Below, piece after piece: positions 51,363 to 60,679 of a stretch of DNA of 64,000 bases (its first letter is position 1; each line of letters opens with the position of its first letter). The notes below the pieces were generated by a model that saw only the letters and a program-made list of their open reading frames with translations, was not told the origin of the DNA and made no database searches. Where the stretch lies: contig CABHOY010000061.1 of the NCBI GenBank assembly GCA_902168105.1, forward strand, positions 1 through 64,000. Direction: 5' to 3'. The position numbers were made by a program, and so were the translations under genes. This DNA is from an uncultured Flavihumibacter sp. GTDB taxonomy: Bacteria > Bacteroidota > Bacteroidia > Chitinophagales > Chitinophagaceae.

Positions 51363-51764
51363 CTATTTAATATATTGTTCCACCTGTGTAGTGTCTTTCT
51401 TCAGATTAATGAACAGGGGATTTTTCATCGGATCAAATGCAATGATCAGGTTAGCCTCTGCTGTATTTGATGGTACGGGCAGTTCAATGATCACTTCCTG
51501 TCTGTTGTTACGGCGGAAGACGATGCTGTCCTTTGTAGCCACGTGGCGTACGAAGCCATGGCGCTCAAGGAAACCGGTCAGTTCCTGTTTCCGTTGTAGT
51601 ATGGAGTCTACTTTCGGATCTCCGCTTACGGGTTTGACATTGCGTACTACATAACTTTTTTCTGTGATGACATCATAATTGGAGGTATCCGTTTCCCTGG
51701 TACGTGTCTGATTGCACGAAACACAAAAAGCGAAGGCACTCAATATGAACAAAACAGGCTTCAT
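51363..51764 (-). CDS. Small lipoprotein, unrecognised
   Basis: A 133-residue lipoprotein with signal MKPVLFILSAFAFCVSC (lipobox VSC) and a compact alpha/beta body: VDSILQRKQELTGFLERHGFVRHVATKDSIVFRR followed by QEVIIELPVPSN and AFDPMKNPLFINLKKDTTQVEQYIK. No family is recognised. It lies between nrtR (50 nt gap) and the M28 peptidase (37 nt) on the same strand, so it may be cotranscribed with the peptidase. Confidence 0.75.
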   Translation of the reverse strand: MKPVLFILSAFAFCVSCNQTRTRETDTSNYDVITEKSYVVRNVKPVSGDPKVDSILQRKQELTGFLERHGFVRHVATKDSIVFRRNNRQEVIIELPVPSNTAEANLIIAFDPMKNPLFINLKKDTTQVEQYIK

Positions 51765-51801
51765 ATAACGATATTAAGGGCTGCAAGATATTATAAAACG
51801 G

Positions 51802-53421
51802 TCAGAATTGGACATCAAATACTTTTTCACTGTCTTCCCTCCTGACTTTCACGGTTGTTTTGTCTCCTTTTTTGAACGTGGACAGGGCCTGCATATAATC
51901 TTCCAGGTTCACAATAGTGTTGGTGCCCAGTTCAACGATCACGTCGTTGGGCAGGATACCCGCCTTACTGGCCGGCTTATTATCAGACACGCCGTCTACC
52001 CTTACTCCTGCTTTCTGCCAGGTGTAGTCGGGCATGATGCCCAGTGTTACGGTAAACCGGGCGCTGGTAGTAGCGGCTTGTTTGTCGCGTGTGCGGGTGA
52101 AGGCCAGTTTATCCATACTGTTGGTCTTTTCGACCAGTGTATATACCAGTTTGATCACGCTTAATTCCCCTGTATAATTGATCTTGGCCGCTTCGTCGGA
52201 CGGCTTATGATAGTCGCTGTGCGTACCTGTGAAGAAGAACAGCACGGGAATATTTTTCAGATAGAAAGAAGTATGATCGGACGGACCCATGCCGGATGAG
52301 TCGTATGTGGTACGGATGTCGGTTGGGATGGTTTGCTGCAGCAATGCCGGCCATACCGGGGAGGTACCGATCCCTCCTACCTGCAATCCTTTGGCAGGGT
52401 CCAGCCTTCCGACCATGTCCATGTTGATCATATAGTTGAAAGAGCCGGGCGCTATGGAGCTGTGTTCGGTAAAGTATTTAGAGCCGAACAGTCCCAGTTC
52501 TTCCCCTGAAAAGGCTACGAACAGATAGTTGTATCTCTGAAGGCGGGAGGCTTTCAGCAATTTGGCCAGTTCGATCAGTGCGGCTGTTCCGCTGGCGTTA
52601 TCGTCGGCGCCATGGTGGATGGTCTGGTCGTTAGGCGCCAGGGAATTATGGTCTTCACCATGTCCCAGGTGATCGAAATGGGCGCCTATCACAATTGTGT
52701 TGGCGGCTTTATTATCTATATAACCTACCACGTTAGTACCTGTACGTCTGCCGGAAGCGAAGTTCACCTGCATATTTATCCGGAGGTCTTCCGCATCGGA
52801 GAGCAGTTTGCTGGTTTCTCCGTTTACCCACATTACTGGTATGGACAGTGGGTCAACGGGAATGGCTAACCATTTCTGAACTTCCCGGGGCGTTTCTTCA
52901 CCGTTGTAGAAGATAACGCCGGTAGCACCGGCTTTGGCGGCTTCCCGGGCGTTCTGCCGGTATATTTCCAGCGGATCGGCATGAGGTTGCATTTCAAAGT
53001 CCTTCACATTAAACAGCCAGATGTTTTCCGGTTCATTCACTTCACGCAGCACGTCGCCTTTGGCGCTTTTCTGGGCGCTGAAAGGCAGGGGGATGAATTG
53101 TTCTCCCGGAGTGAGGGTGATCTTATTGACGGTCAGGTTTGAGGTGTTAGCAATCAGTTTGCCTTCGCTTACGGGGAATGTCTGGAGGTAACCGCTATCT
53201 CCTTTGGGAGTGAGGCCTGCCAGCTTCATCTGGGCAGAAATGTATTCAGCCGCCAGTTGCTCGCCGGGAGTGCCGGTGCGGCGGCCTTCGAGTTTGTCGC
53301 TGGCCAGGAAGGTGATATGGGCCTGTAGATTACCCAGCGTCTTACGATCGGCTTTCTTTTGGGCGTTCAGCTGATGAGTAAAGGGTAATAACAGCGCCAA
53401 CAGGCATGCGGTATGCTTCAC
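51802..53421 (-). CDS. Exported M28 family metallopeptidase with PA and PDZ domains
   Basis: A 539-residue exported aminopeptidase. A signal peptide (MKHTACLLALLLPFTHQLNA) is followed by a PA domain in the first half, the M28 catalytic domain with its zinc ligands (IGAHFDHLGHGE, HGADDNASGTAAL, AFSGEELGLFG, NMDMVGRLD and HSDYHKPSDEAAKIN), and a C-terminal PDZ domain (KAGVRVDGVSDNKPASKAGILPNDVIVELG). It cleaves amino acids from peptide N-termini outside the inner membrane. The single -7 box TACCTTTG lies at 53485-53478. Confidence 0.92.
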   Translation of the reverse strand: MKHTACLLALLLPFTHQLNAQKKADRKTLGNLQAHITFLASDKLEGRRTGTPGEQLAAEYISAQMKLAGLTPKGDSGYLQTFPVSEGKLIANTSNLTVNKITLTPGEQFIPLPFSAQKSAKGDVLREVNEPENIWLFNVKDFEMQPHADPLEIYRQNAREAAKAGATGVIFYNGEETPREVQKWLAIPVDPLSIPVMWVNGETSKLLSDAEDLRINMQVNFASGRRTGTNVVGYIDNKAANTIVIGAHFDHLGHGEDHNSLAPNDQTIHHGADDNASGTAALIELAKLLKASRLQRYNYLFVAFSGEELGLFGSKYFTEHSSIAPGSFNYMINMDMVGRLDPAKGLQVGGIGTSPVWPALLQQTIPTDIRTTYDSSGMGPSDHTSFYLKNIPVLFFFTGTHSDYHKPSDEAAKINYTGELSVIKLVYTLVEKTNSMDKLAFTRTRDKQAATTSARFTVTLGIMPDYTWQKAGVRVDGVSDNKPASKAGILPNDVIVELGTNTIVNLEDYMQALSTFKKGDKTTVKVRREDSEKVFDVQF

Positions 53422-53727
53422 AGTTATTGAATTTTTTTAGAGTCTACTGAATGAGCCGGCAGACCAGGTCTTTGTTGCAAAGGTACGTTTCTAAGTAGCT
53501 GGTTAGCAACGAATGTACCGATTGCTAATAACAGTTTCATGCGCTGACTTGTTCATATACCGTTGCAGGCAGGGAAGGTTCTCTGGCTATGCTCATATAC
53601 CGGGAGGCAATTATTGCACCAAAATCACTATTTACCTGCCTAATTTGGAAAATCAGCCTATTTTTGCGGGGCTTAAACAAAACTTAAACCTAAAAACATA
53701 CCCAAAACAGAACCGATCATTAAACTT
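53422..53727. other. Divergent promoter region of the M28 peptidase and gcvT genes
   Basis: Holds the -7 boxes TACCTTTG (53485-53478, minus) and TATTTTTG (53659-53666, plus). No glycine riboswitch or other recognisable element was seen before gcvT. Confidence 0.55.
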
Positions 53728-54816
53728 ATGAAGAACACACCATTTACACACAAACACATAGCGCTGGGCGCTAAGATGGCTGCTTTTGCCGGGTATAACA
53801 TGCCGATTTCATATACAGGCATCAATGATGAACACCTGGCTGTCAGGAATAATGCGGGGGTGTTTGATGTAAGCCACATGGGTGAATTCATACTGAAGGG
53901 AGAAAACGCGCTCGACCTGATACAGCGTGTTACCAGCAACGACGCATCCAAACTGACCGCAGGAAAGGCACAGTATAGCTGCCTGCCTAACGACGAAGGT
54001 GGTATCGTGGACGACCTGCTGGTATACTGTGTTGAAGAGAATAAAGTTTATATGCTGGTAGTAAACGCCAGCAATATTGAGAAAGACTGGAACTGGATCA
54101 GCAAGCACAATACAAAGGATGTGGAAATGCACAATATTTCCGACAAGACCTGCCTGCTGGCTATCCAGGGACCGAATGCGGCCAGCATACTGCAACCGCT
54201 GACTGGCATTGAGCTGGTAAACCTGAAATATTACACCTTTGCGAAGGGGGAATTTGCAGGTGTGCCGAATGTGTTGGTAAGCGCTACCGGGTATACCGGG
54301 GCAGGTGGTATTGAGATCTATTTTGAAGATAAAGATGGTGCTGCCGAAAAGATCTGGGACGCTATTTTTGAAGTAGGCGGACCTAAAGGCCTGAAACCGA
54401 TCGGTCTGGGTGCAAGAGATACCCTCCGTCTGGAAATGGGCTTCTGTTTGTACGGCAATGATATTGACGATACAACCTCCCCTCTGGAAGGCGGTTTGGG
54501 CTGGATCACAAAATTTACTAAAGAATTCACTTCCCGTAGTAAATTTGAACAACAGAAAGCGGCAGGCATAACCAAAAAACTGGTTGGCTTTGAAATGATA
54601 GACAAGGGTATTCCCCGTCATGACTATGAGATCAAAGACGCCGCCGGAAACGTAATAGGCAAGGTAACCTCTGGTACACAGTCACCCTCCCTTCAGAAAG
54701 CGATCGGTCTGGGATATGTAAACACAGCATTTGCCGCCCAGGATTCCGAAATATTTATCGGCGTAAGGGACAAATTGTTGAAAGCCAGAGTTGTGAAGGT
54801 GCCATTCTTAAGTTAA
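53728..54816 (+). CDS. gcvT: Glycine cleavage system T protein (aminomethyltransferase)
   Basis: A 362-residue T protein of the glycine cleavage system, which moves the aminomethyl group to tetrahydrofolate. It shows KMAAFAGYNMPISYTGINDEHLAVRNNAGVFDVSHMGEF, YSCLPNDEGGIVDDLLVY, VNASNIEKDWNWI and RDTLRLEMGFCLYGNDIDDTTSPLEGGLGW, all close to the family. It is not next to gcvP or gcvH, as is common in Bacteroidota. Start at the ATG 53728. Confidence 0.95.
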   Translation: MKNTPFTHKHIALGAKMAAFAGYNMPISYTGINDEHLAVRNNAGVFDVSHMGEFILKGENALDLIQRVTSNDASKLTAGKAQYSCLPNDEGGIVDDLLVYCVEENKVYMLVVNASNIEKDWNWISKHNTKDVEMHNISDKTCLLAIQGPNAASILQPLTGIELVNLKYYTFAKGEFAGVPNVLVSATGYTGAGGIEIYFEDKDGAAEKIWDAIFEVGGPKGLKPIGLGARDTLRLEMGFCLYGNDIDDTTSPLEGGLGWITKFTKEFTSRSKFEQQKAAGITKKLVGFEMIDKGIPRHDYEIKDAAGNVIGKVTSGTQSPSLQKAIGLGYVNTAFAAQDSEIFIGVRDKLLKARVVKVPFLS

Positions 54817-54850
54817 GTTAGCTTATAATTGCAAAAACCATATCTATTCT

Positions 54851-55324
54851 ATGCCTACAATTCATATCACCACAGTCATTCATGCTCCGCTGGAGCGGGT
54901 CTTTGACCTGAGCCGGAGCATTACACTGCATAAGCGCAGTATGACGCATATGCAGGAAGAAGCGATTAAAGGACGTACCAACGGACTGATAGAGCTGGAT
55001 GAAACGGTAACCTGGCAGGCCAAACACCTGGGTAAGTTAAGGCAGCTGACTACCCGTATTACAGAAATGCGTAAAACAGAGTATTTCTGCGATGAGATGG
55101 TGGCCGGGGATTTTACCTATATGAAACATGAGCATCATTTTAAAGAAATAGGTAATGGTACAGTTGCAATTGATATAATGGAGTTCGGAACGCCCTATGG
55201 CTGGCTGGGAAGATTATTTGAACGGTTCTACCTGAATAAATACATGACCCAGCTGCTGACGTTACGGAATCAAGTGATTAAAGATTACGCGGAGACGGAG
55301 AAGTGGAGAGTGATACTGGATTAA
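54851..55324 (+). CDS. SRPBCC (START-like) family protein
   Basis: A 157-residue protein with the helix-grip fold: MPTIHITTVIHAPLERVFDLSRSI (N-terminal pattern of SRPBCC proteins), then WQAKHLGKLRQLTTRITEMRK, MVAGDFTYMKHEHHFKEIGNGTVAIDIMEF and a C-terminal helix ERFYLNKYMTQLLTLRNQVIKDYAE. These bind hydrophobic ligands; the ligand here is unknown. It lies 34 nt after gcvT and is probably cotranscribed with it. Confidence 0.85.
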   Translation: MPTIHITTVIHAPLERVFDLSRSITLHKRSMTHMQEEAIKGRTNGLIELDETVTWQAKHLGKLRQLTTRITEMRKTEYFCDEMVAGDFTYMKHEHHFKEIGNGTVAIDIMEFGTPYGWLGRLFERFYLNKYMTQLLTLRNQVIKDYAETEKWRVILD

Positions 55325-55332
55325 AATAAATG

Positions 55333-55404
55333 ATCAGGAATTAAGCGTCAGCAATTGATGGAACATTGACATTCAATTCCTGGTACTTAATTCCTGATTT
55401 TAAA
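55333..55404 (+). terminator. Inverted repeat ATCAGGAATTAAG/CTTAATTCCTGAT
   Basis: Two 13-nt arms at 55333 and 55386, 40 nt apart, then TTTT. The intervening sequence has more copies of the same AATT/CCTG words. It lies between the SRPBCC and ComB genes and may be a terminator or repeat. Confidence 0.5.
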
Positions 55405-55405
55405 T

Positions 55406-56140
55406 ATGGCAATGGAACAGCAGAAACCGACCTTAGAAGTATGTTTATCACCGGCATTGTTACACTTGTATGATGTGAAGAACAGTATTGTGGTGATCAT
55501 TGATGTGTTGAGGGCGACGTCCACTATTTGTACAGCATTGTATAACGGTGCGACCAGAGTGATACCTGTAGCTTCTGTACCGGAGTGTATCAGTATAGGT
55601 GAAGCGTTGGGACAGGATGCCATCACGGCTGGTGAAAGAGACGGGCAGATTGCGGAAGGTTTGCTGCATGGGAACTCCCCTTTTGAGTATTCCCGGGAAT
55701 TTATACAGGATAAAACACTGGTGTTGACAACTACCAATGGCACCAAGCTGTTGCATATGGCTAAAGATGCCATTGAGATCATTACAGGCTCATTTCCAAA
55801 CCTTTCGGCAGTATGTGATTACCTCCTGGCACAGGGCAAACCAGTGATACTGGGATGTGCAGCCTGGAAAGACCGTGTGAATATGGAAGATACCCTGTTT
55901 GCAGGCGCTGTTGTAAGCCGGTTGAAAGAGCACTTTACTATTGACGACGATTCTGCTGTTGCAGCAGAAACATTATACCAGGTTTCAAAAGACAATATTC
56001 ACGAAGTCATGAAACAGGCCTCTCACTACAGGCGCCTGGCTAAGTTTGGCCTGGAGAAAGATATCCGGTACTGCCTCACACCCGATGGGGCCAACGTACT
56101 ACCCATTCTCAGGAATGGAGAGCTTGTTGCTGCTGAATAG
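55406..56140 (+). CDS. comB: 2-phosphosulfolactate phosphatase (ComB-like)
   Basis: A 244-residue protein of the ComB family, which removes phosphate from 2-phosphosulfolactate in coenzyme M-type pathways; bacterial members without coenzyme M probably act in sulfolactate or related metabolism. The motif VVIIDVLRATSTICTALYNGA, GERDGQIAEGLLHGNSPFEY, TTTNGTKLLHMA and CAAWKDRVNMEDTLFAGAVV are conserved. The next ATG at 55412 is an alternative start. It follows the inverted repeat at 55333. Confidence 0.87.
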   Translation: MAMEQQKPTLEVCLSPALLHLYDVKNSIVVIIDVLRATSTICTALYNGATRVIPVASVPECISIGEALGQDAITAGERDGQIAEGLLHGNSPFEYSREFIQDKTLVLTTTNGTKLLHMAKDAIEIITGSFPNLSAVCDYLLAQGKPVILGCAAWKDRVNMEDTLFAGAVVSRLKEHFTIDDDSAVAAETLYQVSKDNIHEVMKQASHYRRLAKFGLEKDIRYCLTPDGANVLPILRNGELVAAE

Positions 56141-56321
56141 GCGCAAGATAATTCCTTTTTATAAAGTGTTTGTTTCTGGAAGTGATACAATGTAGCGCTA
56201 AGACTACTCATGCTGTAGCTTTTTAGGATTTTTCTGCGTACTTTTGTGAATTGCCTTTTCATCAGCTGCTAAATATTTTAGCTTTTAACCCGGTTGATTA
56301 TAAAGCGGGCAATTTGAAACT

Positions 56322-59300
56322 ATGTCGCTACCCCAGCTACTGAAATATGTATATAACAACGGAACCGATGAGGTGATCCGGAGGGGGAAGCGCATCTTTG
56401 CAACCGGAGGAGTGGAGTTGTTAGAAGCTGATCCTATTCTCAAGTCGGCCACTTTCAGGGTAAAGAGCGATACCCACGCAAATTATTACCGTGTTTCCAT
56501 CAGCAAGTATCATGAGACAGGCAATATGTCCGTCCGTTGTCAGTGTCCCTATAACCTGGGAGACATCTGCCGGCACGAAGCTGCTGCCATGTTCCAGTTG
56601 CAGGAAATGCTGGACAAAAACCACTTCGAAAGCTATGATACCCAGTATAATCAGCAGCATACGCTGGTTAAAATGAAGTTCATAGACCTCAAATCGCTTA
56701 AACTCCTCACTTCCACAGAGCTATTCACGGAAGCGGAGAAAATGGCAAAATCTGCAAAGACCTTTAAAGTCACTTCTGCGAAAGATGAGAAGGTGGAAGC
56801 CACCCTTAAATATGAAGGGCAGGAATATCCCCTGATCTTACAACGGAATGAAGAACGTTTCTTTGATACACATTGTACCTGTGATGAAACAGAACATGCT
56901 GTGTGTAAACATAAGACCGCCCTTTTCATTCATTTGCTGAATACTCAGGGACCATATTATTTTGACACATTGCGTAACTGGGATAAGGAGAAGAACAAAC
57001 TCTTGTCCTTATACGGTTACTCACTTGATGATAACCTGGAAGGAAAGTTCACCTTTTCCTATATGGAAGGAAAGCCTTTCCTGCGGGTACTCGATCCCAG
57101 TATCAAAAGGGTTGACGGGGCTCTGGCCAGCAGGCAGCCTGCTCCTCCTCCCCAGGCGCCAGAAGTGGTTGCCGCGATCACTCAGCGCATAGGCGTTGTA
57201 TTTAATGCGAACGAACCTTTGTATCCCTTCTTCAGGATAGACCTCGTAAGCGGTGAAGTGAATGAAGAGCAGACAGGTTTTGTATCGCTGGTCAATAAGC
57301 TGGACCTCTCCAAGTACGTAGACTTTTACCTGTATAAAGAGGCGGACCGTGACCTGATCACGCCTGTACGTAAAGTACAGGGTATGGAGGTCAGCAAATT
57401 CCTGAGTAAGAACTCTCCTTTTGCAGGCATCTGGGAGAATATCACCCATGATGATAACGAATCAGCCCTACCAACGGAGACAAAAGAACTGATGCTGGAA
57501 TACCTGCATCCGAAGCTGGCCAAACTGTTTCCGCAGATAGCGGCACATGGCCTGTTGTTCCTGTTGTCGAACCGGCAGCCGTTCAAAACCAAGAACCTTC
57601 AGCCTGTTCACCTGGCTGGCGACAGGCTGCAACCTATATTTAAAACACATGCTTCCGCCGACGTCATTGAAGTGACCTGTCATGTCCATATAGAGGGCGA
57701 GATGGTGAACGTCTCTGATAATGAGTGGGATAGCTCTATACTTTTCCTGAAGAACAGTGTGCTCTACCTGTTTGAAAATGCACAGGATGCACTGCATGTT
57801 GAGTTGTTCCGTGAAAATGGCCGTATCCGTATCCCTGCAGACCAGTGGAGCACGTATCTGCAGGATTACCTGCTGCCATTGAGCAAGCAATACCAGATCC
57901 AGTTTGATAATTCATTACTGGCCGAAGTGGATGACATCCTGCCGGAATGCAGGGTATTTCTCCGTGAAGTAGGCGAGACATTTATCATTCAGCCCGGATT
58001 TGCATATCACGGACAGGAAGTCGATTGGAATGATGATGGCAAGATAACGGTGCAAGAGGGGAACAAGGTCCTGATCATCCACCGGAATAAAGAAGCAGAG
58101 CAACAGTTCGTAGAGAAGCTTAGCACCCTGCATTCTAATTTCTCCCAGCCTAACTCAAATAATTATTTCTTCCTGAAGGCGAAAGAGGCGTTGAAGAACA
58201 ACTGGTTCTTCCTCTTCTTTGACACGCTGAAAGAAATGAATGTACGGGTGTTCGGGTTTGAGAACCTGAAGAACTTTAAGTTCAGCGCCCATAAGCCTGT
58301 AACAAACCTTCAGATCAGTTCCGGCATTGACTGGTTCGACGCACAGATCGAAGTAACGTATGGCGATCAGAAGGTAAGCATACGGGATATTAAACAGGCG
58401 CTGGCTGGTAAACAGAACTATGTACAGCTGGCGGATGGGTCCCTCGGATTGCTGCCGGAAGAATGGTTAAAGAAATACTCCCTGCTGTTCAAGATCGGGG
58501 AGGAAAAAGATAAAGGCGCACTGAAACTGAGTAAATACAATTTCAGTGTGATCGATGAACTGTATGAGTTCATTGATGATGATGCGGTATTAATGGAACT
58601 CGAACAGAAGCGGCGCAAGTTGCTGCAGTTTGACGAGATCCGTAATATATCCCTGCCTCACAACCTGCAGGCAACCCTGCGTCCATACCAGGAAAGTGGC
58701 TTCCAATGGCTGAACTACCTGGATGAAGTGAAATGGGGAGGTATCCTGGCAGATGACATGGGTCTTGGTAAAACCATACAGGCGCTCACGTTTATCCAGC
58801 ATTATAAGAATAAACATGATAATAAGTGTCTGGCGCTGGTGGTATGTCCCACTACCCTGATCTATAACTGGGAAAATGAGATCAAGAAGTTCACGCCGAG
58901 TATGACCTATCATATTCACCACGGCCCTACCCGTCTTAAAACGGTGGAGGAACTGCTGAAGTTTGACATCCTGATCACTACCTACGGTACCCTGAGAAGC
59001 GACGTGCAGACATTGATGAAGATGGACCTGGATTATGTGGTGCTGGATGAGTCGCAGGCTATCAAGAATCCACAGAGTAAAGTGACTAAAGCGGCGCAGC
59101 TGCTAAATACAAAGAACAAACTCGCATTGAGCGGTACGCCGATGCAGAACAATACATTTGATATTTATGCCCAGATGAACTTTCTGAATCCGGGCATGCT
59201 GGGAAGTGTGGATTTCTTCCGGAATGAATTTGCTACACCGATAGACAAGTTCCAGGATGAAGAGCGTAAAGATCACCTGCGCAAACTGATCTATCCGTTC

Positions 59301-60068
59301 ATTCTGCGCCGTACGAAAGAGCAGGTAGCGAAAGAACTGCCAGAGAAGATAGAGACTGTGATCTTCTGCGAGATGGATGCGGAACAGCGGCATATATACG
59401 ATGCATACAGGAACTCTTACCGTTCCAAGATATTGGGCGTAATCGAAGATCAGGGTATGGAACGCTCACAGCTGACCATCCTGCAGGGGCTGATGAAGCT
59501 CCGTCAGATCTGCGACTCGCCGGCTATCCTTAATGAGGCGGAGCAGTATCCGAACCATTCTGTGAAGCTGCATGAGCTGACCCGTGAAATGTCTGAGAAC
59601 ATCAGTAACCATAAAGTGCTGATCTTCTCTCAGTTCCTTGGTATGCTTGGTCTGATCAGGGAAAAACTGCAGCATATGAAGATACCGTTCGAATATTTCG
59701 ATGGTAGTACGTCTGCTACGGAACGTGAACGCGCTATCCAGAACTTCCAGGCGAATGACGATTGCAGGGTATTCCTGATCTCCCTTAAAGCGGGTGGTGT
59801 GGGTCTTAACCTGACAGCGGCCGACTATGTATATATCGTGGACCCATGGTGGAACCCGGCTGTAGAGCAACAGGCCATTGACCGTACTCACCGTATTGGT
59901 CAAACGAAGAATATCTTTGCTTATCGCATGATCTGTAAGGATACCGTGGAAGAAAAGATCCTGCAGTTACAGGAGCGTAAGAAATCGCTGGTGAAAGAGA
60001 TCATTGCAGATGATTCCGGATTTGTGAAGAAGCTCACCAAAGAAGATGTGCTATACCTGTTCAGTTAA
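56322..60068 (+). CDS. SWIM-domain SNF2/DEAD-box helicase
   Basis: A 1248-residue protein. Two zinc-binding SWIM fingers lie in the N-terminus: CQCPYNLGDICRHEAA (residues 73-88) and CTCDETEHAVCKHKTA (about 186-201). The C-terminal half is an SNF2 ATPase with WGGILADDMGLGKTIQAL (motif I), VVLDESQAIKNPQS (DESQ, motif II), LALSGTPMQNN (III), LISLKAGGVGLNLTAADYV (V) and QQAIDRTHRIGQTK (VI). Such proteins are thought to remodel protein-nucleic acid complexes at the RNA polymerase or DNA. It is a single gene with a terminator 25 nt downstream. Confidence 0.93.
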   Translation: MSLPQLLKYVYNNGTDEVIRRGKRIFATGGVELLEADPILKSATFRVKSDTHANYYRVSISKYHETGNMSVRCQCPYNLGDICRHEAAAMFQLQEMLDKNHFESYDTQYNQQHTLVKMKFIDLKSLKLLTSTELFTEAEKMAKSAKTFKVTSAKDEKVEATLKYEGQEYPLILQRNEERFFDTHCTCDETEHAVCKHKTALFIHLLNTQGPYYFDTLRNWDKEKNKLLSLYGYSLDDNLEGKFTFSYMEGKPFLRVLDPSIKRVDGALASRQPAPPPQAPEVVAAITQRIGVVFNANEPLYPFFRIDLVSGEVNEEQTGFVSLVNKLDLSKYVDFYLYKEADRDLITPVRKVQGMEVSKFLSKNSPFAGIWENITHDDNESALPTETKELMLEYLHPKLAKLFPQIAAHGLLFLLSNRQPFKTKNLQPVHLAGDRLQPIFKTHASADVIEVTCHVHIEGEMVNVSDNEWDSSILFLKNSVLYLFENAQDALHVELFRENGRIRIPADQWSTYLQDYLLPLSKQYQIQFDNSLLAEVDDILPECRVFLREVGETFIIQPGFAYHGQEVDWNDDGKITVQEGNKVLIIHRNKEAEQQFVEKLSTLHSNFSQPNSNNYFFLKAKEALKNNWFFLFFDTLKEMNVRVFGFENLKNFKFSAHKPVTNLQISSGIDWFDAQIEVTYGDQKVSIRDIKQALAGKQNYVQLADGSLGLLPEEWLKKYSLLFKIGEEKDKGALKLSKYNFSVIDELYEFIDDDAVLMELEQKRRKLLQFDEIRNISLPHNLQATLRPYQESGFQWLNYLDEVKWGGILADDMGLGKTIQALTFIQHYKNKHDNKCLALVVCPTTLIYNWENEIKKFTPSMTYHIHHGPTRLKTVEELLKFDILITTYGTLRSDVQTLMKMDLDYVVLDESQAIKNPQSKVTKAAQLLNTKNKLALSGTPMQNNTFDIYAQMNFLNPGMLGSVDFFRNEFATPIDKFQDEERKDHLRKLIYPFILRRTKEQVAKELPEKIETVIFCEMDAEQRHIYDAYRNSYRSKILGVIEDQGMERSQLTILQGLMKLRQICDSPAILNEAEQYPNHSVKLHELTREMSENISNHKVLIFSQFLGMLGLIREKLQHMKIPFEYFDGSTSATERERAIQNFQANDDCRVFLISLKAGGVGLNLTAADYVYIVDPWWNPAVEQQAIDRTHRIGQTKNIFAYRMICKDTVEEKILQLQERKKSLVKEIIADDSGFVKKLTKEDVLYLFS

Positions 60069-60092
60069 TAATGAAACTTACTTATAAAGAGA

Positions 60093-60130
60093 AGGACGTA
60101 CCAATTGCCGGTACGTCCTTTTTATTTTAA
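60093..60130. terminator. Terminator between the SNF2 gene and the metalloprotease gene
   Basis: An 11-bp stem AAGGACGTACC/GGTACGTCCTT with a 7-nt loop and a T-rich tail on the plus strand; A-rich on the other side, so it may serve both. Confidence 0.85.
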
Positions 60131-60135
60131 CAGGT

Positions 60136-60678
60136 TTACATTATCTGTGAAAAGAATTTGACGATCAGAACAGGTAATGCGAATGCAACGCCCATTCCGT
60201 AGATCAGATCAAGCCAAAATACAGAACCCATCGCGCCGGCATAGATTATTCCTACGATAGGAACGGTAATGATCTTCAGCCATAGGGGGGTATCTTCTCC
60301 GTGCCAGATGGTATCCCACATCACTTTGGCATCACCGGTGCTAGGGAAGGCATGCATAGCGATCGATAGTCCCAGGTACAGCAAGAGGAAGTCGAACAGC
60401 GAACCATCATTGAACATGAATACAGGTATCGCTGCCGGAAAGGCAATAGCAAGTGCGAGGATGTTATTAACAATGAAAGGGCCTACACTGATGAGCAGCT
60501 GGTGAATAGGTTTCTTTGCAGGTTCATGTTGCACATACCCTACCGGATCGGCCATCTGAAAGTATTTCACATCGAAGATGGCCACTCCGCACAGGCGGCA
60601 GAAAAGCTGATGGGCAAACTCGTGCACCACTACGCCCGGAAAAGTAATTAAGGCCATATAAATGCCAGGTATCATCAT
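60136..60678 (-). CDS. M50-like membrane metalloprotease family protein
   Basis: A 180-residue integral membrane protein with a zinc motif HEFAH at about residues 19-23 in the first hydrophobic segment (ITFPGVVVHEFAHQLFCRLCGV) and about four to five membrane segments. A second likely ligand is in the SIAMHAFPSTGDAKVMWD region. This fits small M50-type site-2 protease relatives (DUF3267-like), whose substrates are unknown. The start lies 1 nt after the stop of the TPR gene, so the two are coupled. Confidence 0.82.
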   Translation of the reverse strand: MMIPGIYMALITFPGVVVHEFAHQLFCRLCGVAIFDVKYFQMADPVGYVQHEPAKKPIHQLLISVGPFIVNNILALAIAFPAAIPVFMFNDGSLFDFLLLYLGLSIAMHAFPSTGDAKVMWDTIWHGEDTPLWLKIITVPIVGIIYAGAMGSVFWLDLIYGMGVAFALPVLIVKFFSQIM

Positions 60679-60679
60679 A

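Noticed and set aside
53422..53727. Glycine riboswitch before gcvT
   Set aside because: The conserved glycine aptamer motifs were not found.
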